Under the pieces are notes generated by a model. The model searched no databases. It was not told the origin of the DNA and saw only the letters and a list, made by a program, of their open reading frames with translations. Below are positions 58,157 through 64,000 of a stretch of DNA of 64,000 bases, piece by piece. Location: assembly GCA_020726505.1 (NCBI GenBank), contig JAHLEZ010000008.1, positions 2,046,001 to 2,110,000 of the forward strand, in the 5' to 3' direction. The position numbers and the translations under genes were made by a program. This DNA is from Leptodontidium sp. MPI-SDFR-AT-0119 (taxonomy: Eukaryota; Ascomycota; Leotiomycetes; Helotiales; Leptodontidiaceae). The first letter of the stretch is position 1; each line of letters opens with the position of its first letter.

Positions 58157-59035
58157 TTTGAAGTGCAAACAGGTTTGGAATTGAGTAGTGGAGGGCAAGC
58201 TGGAGCTGCTTCACAACAAAATAACCACAATGCAAAACTCGAGATCAAGAAACTCAATTGAATGCTTATCTGGCCACCCATTCCAAGGAATGATTTCACC
58301 CACCTACCTACATCTCATTTCTCCACAGAGGGGTATCGCTCTTGCCATCCTTGAGGATTTGTTGTTGATAAGGTCCTCTTATCACGACTCCAAGACGGAT
58401 GTCCGACAATCCTTGTTCCTGGATTCCGAGTCATGAATTCCTTTGTTTTCCAACCAAATAGACCCTCTTGACTCGAGTCTCTGGCTTGGCTTCTTGAGAA
58501 TATTTTGAACGACAAAAGTGGGAGGTGGATACGAGAAGTCAGAGGATTATGTCATAGGAGGCAGGGTTGGTAAGAGACAAGGCTGAACCGCGAGGCTGTG
58601 AATAGCTTCTTATCGAGGCGGGGTGATAAGGGAGTGGATGAGGTTTTTTGGTGTTGAATTCTTGGAAACCATTATTCATTTTCTCTAGTCTTACTTGATA
58701 TTTCAAGATTTTACCATGCTATAGTATCTAATCTCACAAACAAAGTTTCTCTGATATGAGCTATTAGTGCTATCCCACTATGCAAAATCTTCACGGCCGA
58801 AGATATCCTCAACATTCTCCGCCGGCCGGCCCCGTCACGGTGATGGGATTGATCAATCACTTACACAACGAAGCCAGAGAATCCGCGTAGTGGGATTCAT
58901 GGCGGTGAGGACGTCATGAAAAGTCAATTGGTTCAATCTCGTTCTCTTCTACAAGAATCCCCTAATCCCAAACCCACCGTTCGCCATCTCAAGAGTGACA
59001 CAACCACCTCCACATTGCTTGAGAAGTCATTCAGA
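58157..59035. promoter_or_regulatory. Divergent region between OYE and deaminase genes
   Basis: This 879-bp region holds the upstream sequence of two divergent genes. GATAAG or CTTATC motifs occur near 58357, 58378, 58609 and 58624; GATA sites bind nitrogen regulators in fungi, but short motifs are weak evidence. No gene was seen. Confidence 0.5.
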
Positions 59036-59931
59036 ATGCTCTACCCTTTGTCAATCCTAAGCATCATCTTGCTGGCTCTGATACATCTGACTTCAGGCCA
59101 TCAGAACCGCAGCCATGCAGCCCACAACCCTCACCATCCCCATCATTACCCACACGGAAACGACACAATACCATTCTCAACCCGCGCGTTCTGGATGCGT
59201 CGAGCCAATACCGCTTTAGGAGAACTCGACTCGCCATGTCCCTTCGCAGCTTTCGGGACAGTGATTGTGAACCATACCGATTTAAGTGAGGGTCCGCATG
59301 GAAAGGCTGTTTGCTATGGTGTCAACTCGAACAGGAAGTTGGGGAATCCGACATTGCATGGTATGTATCTGGCACTTGTGCTTCTTCCGGACATTGCTTC
59401 ATGAATCAGTGTTCTGCAATATGAGATGACAGAGCTGACTGACAATTAAACAGGAGAGATTGCTGGCATCAATAACTGCTCGAGCATCTTGACGGATCCG
59501 GAGGGAGAGTACAAATTGACTCCAGCCGATGCGCTTCTCGCCTTCTCGGGCTTGAGTCTGTACACCAATGCAGAACCTTGTCCTATGGTACGTCTTCCTC
59601 TCCTCCCAATATGACCAGGTCAAAGCTAACCGAAAAGTGCGCGTCTGCGATCCGCTGGTCAGGCTTCTCAGAGTGTATCTTCGGAACAAGCATAGCTACT
59701 TTGACAGATAATGGCTGGGGACAGATTCAAATCACGGCCGAGGAGGTTTTTGACGAGGCGGGTGATTTGCCGAGTACTACCAAACTGATCAAGGAGTTCC
59801 TAACAAATGAGACGGATCCGTACTTTTTGTGGCAGTATGATGAGACGTATCCTTGTCCGAGCGGATGTGAGAGAACCTCAGGTGGAAGCAGTTGTGCTGT
59901 GGTTGTTGAGAAGAGAGCTGTGGAGCTGTGA
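59036..59931 (+). CDS. Secreted CMP/dCMP-type zinc deaminase
   Basis: Three exons (59036-59360, 59454-59587, 59638-59931) give 250 residues. Residues 1-20 form a signal peptide (SILSIILLALIHLTSG), followed by a His/Asn/Pro-rich spacer. The catalytic motifs of the cytidine deaminase-like fold are complete: H108-G-E110 across the first splice (zinc ligand and proton shuttle) and P-C151-P-M-C154 across the second splice (two zinc ligands). The spacing fits the tRNA adenosine/guanine deaminase branch more than classical cytidine deaminase. N-x-S/T sites support secretion. The C-terminal extension has a CPSGC pair and no known domain. The substrate is unknown; a purine or pyrimidine base outside the cell is a guess. 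An upstream in-frame ATG at 58916 would bury the signal peptide and is disfavoured. Confidence 0.88.
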
Positions 59932-60065
59932 GTGGATTGGATTTGTAGATAGGGGAATGCGTGCGTGCTAGATCTGCAGATTATCTTGACGGTCACGAAT
60001 GATGAATATGAATTGGAAAATTTAAACATTGTAGCAATTGTAGAATGATATTTGGAATCTGGGCT

Positions 60066-61409
60066 TTACACGGGTGGTGCTTTGTGAGCAGGCCACGCGT
60101 TGAGCATATTCGGCGCTGCCGCTCTCTTTACCCCAGGTACCAAAGACCCCTTCTCGTAAGGGAACTTCTCTCGAAAGTGCTCCGCAATCTGTGTCCTCGT
60201 CGCCACCCAGACATTTTCCTTGCTTGCAATATATTCCACGATCCTCTTCAGTGCCATGAATCGTCCAGGCTTGCCGATGCAGCGGCAGTGCAGTGCAATT
60301 GTCATCATCTTGGGGGAACCTTCTTCCCCTTCTTCGTATAGGGTGTCGAATGCGTTCTTGACATGGTCGTAGAAGTGGGTTGGGGAGCCGAAGCCTGTTG
60401 GGACGTTGAACTTGTAGTCGTTGCAGTCTGGAAGTGTCAGTTATTAAATCAAAACGAGGCCGAGGAGTACTCACCGTATGAGTATGGTATCATGAGCATC
60501 CCTTCAGGTTTCTCTTCGTCTTTCTCGGCAGGTACATCAACCCAATATGGCAGGTCATCCGCGTAGCTAAGCAAGACTTTAGCATACATAATTTTCAATG
60601 CCTTGGGATCAGAACAAAGGATCTGACCCCAGGTCCCAGATTATAGAGGACCTCGGGGCGGAAAGAACGCACCTGTCAGCCTCCCAGAGCAACGGGATTC
60701 CCATCTCCTTGTAGACTTCCCAGACTAAAGCGTGTGATCTGCTTGACAACCGGCCATAATACCATCCTTTTGGAGGCTCCCCGCATATCTTTGCAATCGT
60801 CTCAATTTCTTTCTTGATGTACGCCTTTTCTTGCTCGACAGACATATTGGTGTAGTCGATCCACTGATTCTGGGTTAGCCAAATGCTTTTGGGGTTGGGA
60901 GAAACGTCTTACTCGATAGGCATGGGAAGCAACATCGTGCCCATTCTTCACGGATGAAAGTCCAATAGCTGGATTATCTTCAATAGCCTTCCCAACAGCG
61001 TAGAGGGTGTATTTGTATTTGAATTTGTTAAAGAGGCGGAAAAGACGCCAGACACCAGATCTGGATCCGTAATCGTATTCGGACTCGATGTTCACAGCTC
61101 GTTCTTGAATCTTGGGACTGCCTCCACTTGCTTCCCATAGATGGGTCTCGGAATGCAGGTCACCATTGAGAACTGTGTGTTCAGCACCCTGGTTTGCGTT
61201 AGATGAGCAGTTGGACCGGGGGGGGGGGGGGAGTATACCTCTTCATAATTAATGACAAAAGATACAGCAATCTTTGCTCCATTGGGCCATTGAGGATTAA
61301 ATGATTCCTCGCCATACCCAACTAGATCTCGCGGGAAATCATAACGATCGTTCCACTCGAACGGGTTGACATTGGAGATATCTTTTGGGATATCATATGG
61401 AGTAGACAT
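60066..61409 (-). CDS. Polysaccharide deacetylase-fold protein, PuuE/allantoinase-like
   Basis: Five exons (61409-61239, 61188-60913, 60863-60673, 60566-60475, 60427-60066) give 363 residues with agreeing phases. There is no signal peptide from the ATG at 61409, so it is probably cytosolic. The start RDLVGYGEESFNPQWPNGAKI, the INYEEGAEH join, the ESEYDYGSRSGVWRL segment, GHDVASHAYRW and LPYWVDV closely follow the PuuE-type branch, which includes metal-independent allantoinases of urate degradation. Fungal members are often labelled chitin deacetylase. The missing secretion signal argues against action on the wall. Intron 1 contains a 12- to 13-base G run. The converging neighbour is the secreted deaminase. 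Confidence 0.85.
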
Positions 61410-62967
61410 CTTGGTAGAAAAGATAGGCTGAGAGACACGCAATCTTGACACAGAGAGATTGAGAAGAGATAGCAATGGCAGATGAAAGAGAAAATAGAAA
61501 ACGCGAGAAGCTGGTTTAAATACGCGTCTACTCGAACGGAGCTGTAAGCTATGTCATTCTGCTTCCTGTCAGGAACTCCTCCACTCTTGACACTTCAAGC
61601 CATACAGCTGCGGGCATTTCAGATAAACCACGGCGCGGGGTACTTGCTACCAGTTTGATAGGCACACAAGCAGATGAGGACCTTTATCTTGGAAGATAAG
61701 AGCTTCAATGTCGTTGGTCCGATGGGTTGTAGATCCTGTGCATCTGCAAGATCGGAAGCCTTCCGAAGGCACCTGGTGAGAGCCAAGCTCGCGTATCCAC
61801 GCTTGAGGATGCCCATCGGACAAAGAATAGTGGAGGCCCAAACGGAAGATGATTTCTTCTCGGACTTTTTATAGATTTGACGCATGAAGTTGCTGAAGAG
61901 TTGAGGTGTTCGTTGCATTGAGGGTTGCTTTGGTCAGCCCTAAATTCCTTTCTCCCCACTTGGAGCAGCAAGCGAGCCTTTTCAACGACATTTCCGCTGT
62001 CAACATTTCATATCTCTTCCCCAACATAGCCATCTACAAAGCACTTATTCTAAGATGTGAAAACAGTCTAACGAGATGTTACCACAACCCAGCAGATGCT
62101 TTCAGAGCTGGAAAGCCTCTATAATCTTAACATTTGTGGCTAGTGGCCACAGTTCTTTTTTGGAATATTAGAAGCAAAGAGCAAAGAGAAAGCACGATGC
62201 GATGAAAGATAAGTAAACAGACCATAATTATTCGCAACATTAACATCAAAACTATTTGCAGGTTTGCCAAAGTCATGGTACTACTCTTGTGGTCGACGGC
62301 GAAACTACTTAGGTACCTATCTTTGGGTTGGGGTGGACATGGCCCTTAAGCCACTTGTTCATTCAATGCATGGAATAACATTGTGCGGAAGCAAAATTTA
62401 TTCTTTGTTAGGCTGCTGAAGATGCTGTAAACCACTGTCTTGTATTCTCTGTCCTATATGCATGCTTTCAAGTCCTCCAAAACCGGTTGCTGCATGTGAA
62501 AGGTGCCAATTTATGCATAGCTGCATCCCCAAAGAAATGAGAGGATACATTGCAGGCAGGCACGCCATTGTTTCCCTATGCTGTTAGGTATAAACATGCC
62601 CTTGTTCACTGCACTGTATGTGTTCCTGTTTATCTTCCAGCGTCACTTGTGGCATTGAACGCGTACCCTGGTGTTTATATAGATTGCATTTGATTCCAAA
62701 AATTGCCAATGAGGCTCTTGATGCATTTGAATTCACTTTTGTCATTTAAAATTGATGCCTAAGTCAATGTTTGTATTCACCGTTGTGTTCTTTCCGCGCT
62801 AGAGCTCGATTAGGCCATGATGCGCCTTTCCCCCACAGCCTTTGTTGACTTTCGAGGGCAAACCTTCCCTCGAGAACACCAACCGCGACTGCGATCTCCC
62901 ACAACTCTCATCTTTCACAACACCAGCAAGCAACTACCTGCCAACTGCCAGTTGCAGTTACATTAAC
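61410..62967. other. Intergenic region, no gene seen
   Basis: This region lies upstream of two divergent genes. Frames near 61619-61918 are short and featureless. From about 62100 the sequence is AT-rich and non-coding. Confidence 0.55.
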
Positions 62968-64000
62968 ATGGCGAAAAAGAAGCATGCTCGTGCCCAGAAT
63001 GGTGTCTCCAAGGGTGACCCCAAGACCGCCTCCAAGACCGTCTCGAAGGTCGCCGTTGCAACTCCTTCTTCGAGCAGTTCAGCTGTTGGTGTCAGTGCCT
63101 CTATGTCTACCGGCCCTCCTGCTACTGCGTACGCCCTGCTTGACAAGGTTAGTGGAATCTGCGCGTCTGATGCTGTTCGAAGCTTACAGTTCTTAGGATG
63201 TTGCTCAAGATGCTAACCTCCTCACCCCCGACCCCAACCTGATTTCGAAAGAGTCCCCTTCCATTACTCATGTCATTGCTGAGGTACGAATCGAGTGGGA
63301 TCCTAAATATCTTCGAAGGCTTACAAGCGACCAGGAAAAGAAGAAACCCACGCTCATGACTCTCCCAAATGAGATCAAGCAAAATATATGGACGATGGTA
63401 GTGGTCCTCCCCGAGGATATTACCCCAATTCAAAGTGAGTTGTCTCAATACTCCATGGGAATTTTGCCGCGTTGAATTTGTACATGAAAACCTGGGCTGA
63501 TTTATGATGTCTAAATAGTTGAACGGAATTCCAATAAGTTCATCTGGAGCCGCAACCAATTCGTCAGACCTGGCGCTCATAATATTTCCGCGGTCCCTCC
63601 TCTCATGGTAGTTAACCTCAGCTTTGTCAGCAAGGCAATGTACGATGAAGTTTCCAACACTCATGTAAGCCGTCCTCTTTCGGATCAAAGCGATGCTCTG
63701 GCATATGTTGGGAATATTTGAAACTAAACATCCTCCCAGATCTTCTACAAGTGCAACAAATTTGACTTCCGTGGATATCGCGAGGACTTCAAGGCCTACA
63801 TCGTGGGACTTACTGATGCTAGGAGACAAGCCATTAGATCCATGCACGTCGAATTGCGGCTTGATTGGGTACATCGGAGAAAGGAGTCCATGGTTCTTAT
63901 TGCTTCCTGCAAGGGTCTTCAGTCACTTGAGCTTTCCGTTGACACCACTCGCGAAGCCAACAACTTCAGAACTCTCTTGACCAGTAGAGAGAACAAGAAT
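62968..64000 (+). CDS. DUF7730/F-box-like fungal protein, 5' part (cut by window end)
   Basis: Four exons are visible: 62968-63147, 63197-63434, 63519-63664 and 63740 to the window edge, with phases agreeing. The first 60 residues are Lys/Ser/Thr-rich and disordered. A LMTLPNEIKQNIWTMVV segment resembles the start of F-box-like or DUF7730 domains, in which leucine, proline and isoleucine positions recur. It is followed by LMVVNLSFVSKAMYDEV and HIFYKCNKFDF, patterns common in large, fast-changing fungal families. The function is unknown. The 3' end lies outside the window. Confidence 0.75.

Noticed and set aside
61619..61918. A 99-codon minus-strand frame
   Set aside because: No recognisable family and no supporting gene structure.

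Overview
The window is nuclear DNA of a filamentous ascomycete (Pezizomycotina; Leotiomycetes is a guess from gene style, not proven). The signs are many 44-130 nt introns with GT(A/G)AGT-like donors, CTAAC-type branch points and (C/T)AG acceptors; a Zn2Cys6 regulator with a fungal transcription-factor region; hevein-type chitin-binding modules; and decayed repeats whose in-frame stops look like repeat-induced point mutation (RIP). All exon joins given here were worked out by eye from reading phase, splice signals and protein family patterns.

Layout. 1-8.9 kb: no gene, rich in simple repeats, upstream of a Zn2Cys6 transcription factor (8.9-11.5 kb). 11.5-19.2 kb: sparse, decayed region with an atypical short-chain dehydrogenase, a RIP-like pyrroline-5-carboxylate reductase pseudogene, a frameshifted Gfd2/YDR514C-like RNase H-fold pseudogene and a tRNA-like gene. 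19.2-24.9 kb: an alpha/beta hydrolase, a MYND-finger protein and a ketopantoate reductase-like enzyme. 26.1-33.0 kb: a divergent pair, a Ypp1-like TPR protein (plasma-membrane PI4-kinase complex) and Rix1 (60S ribosome assembly). 36.1-38.3 kb: a large orphan gene with low-complexity repeats. 39.3-41.9 kb: one complete but dead Mutator-like (MULE) DNA transposon with 55-bp terminal inverted repeats and an 8-bp target duplication. 42.9-48.1 kb: a secreted chitin deacetylase with three chitin-binding domains, then an RBR-type E3 ubiquitin ligase. 48.9-56.6 kb: a divergent pair of RNA-processing genes, the Aquarius/Cwf11 helicase and a THO complex subunit 1 (Hpr1/THOC1) that carries a C-terminal guanylate-kinase-like domain. 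56.7-61.4 kb: an Old Yellow Enzyme, a secreted zinc deaminase and a PuuE-like polysaccharide deacetylase/allantoinase. 63-64 kb: the start of a DUF/F-box-like gene cut by the window edge.

How the genes relate. Most are unlinked housekeeping or accessory genes, as is usual in fungi. Three groupings merit attention: the short Aquarius-THOC1 promoter joining two pre-mRNA processing factors; the oxidoreductase-deaminase-PuuE run, possibly nitrogen or purine scavenging (inference only); and the 11.5-19.2 kb and 39-42 kb stretches, where RIP-like decay marks dead duplicated DNA. The strongest unusual item is THOC1 fused to a guanylate-kinase fold whose P-loop lysine is replaced by asparagine, suggesting a non-catalytic binding module.
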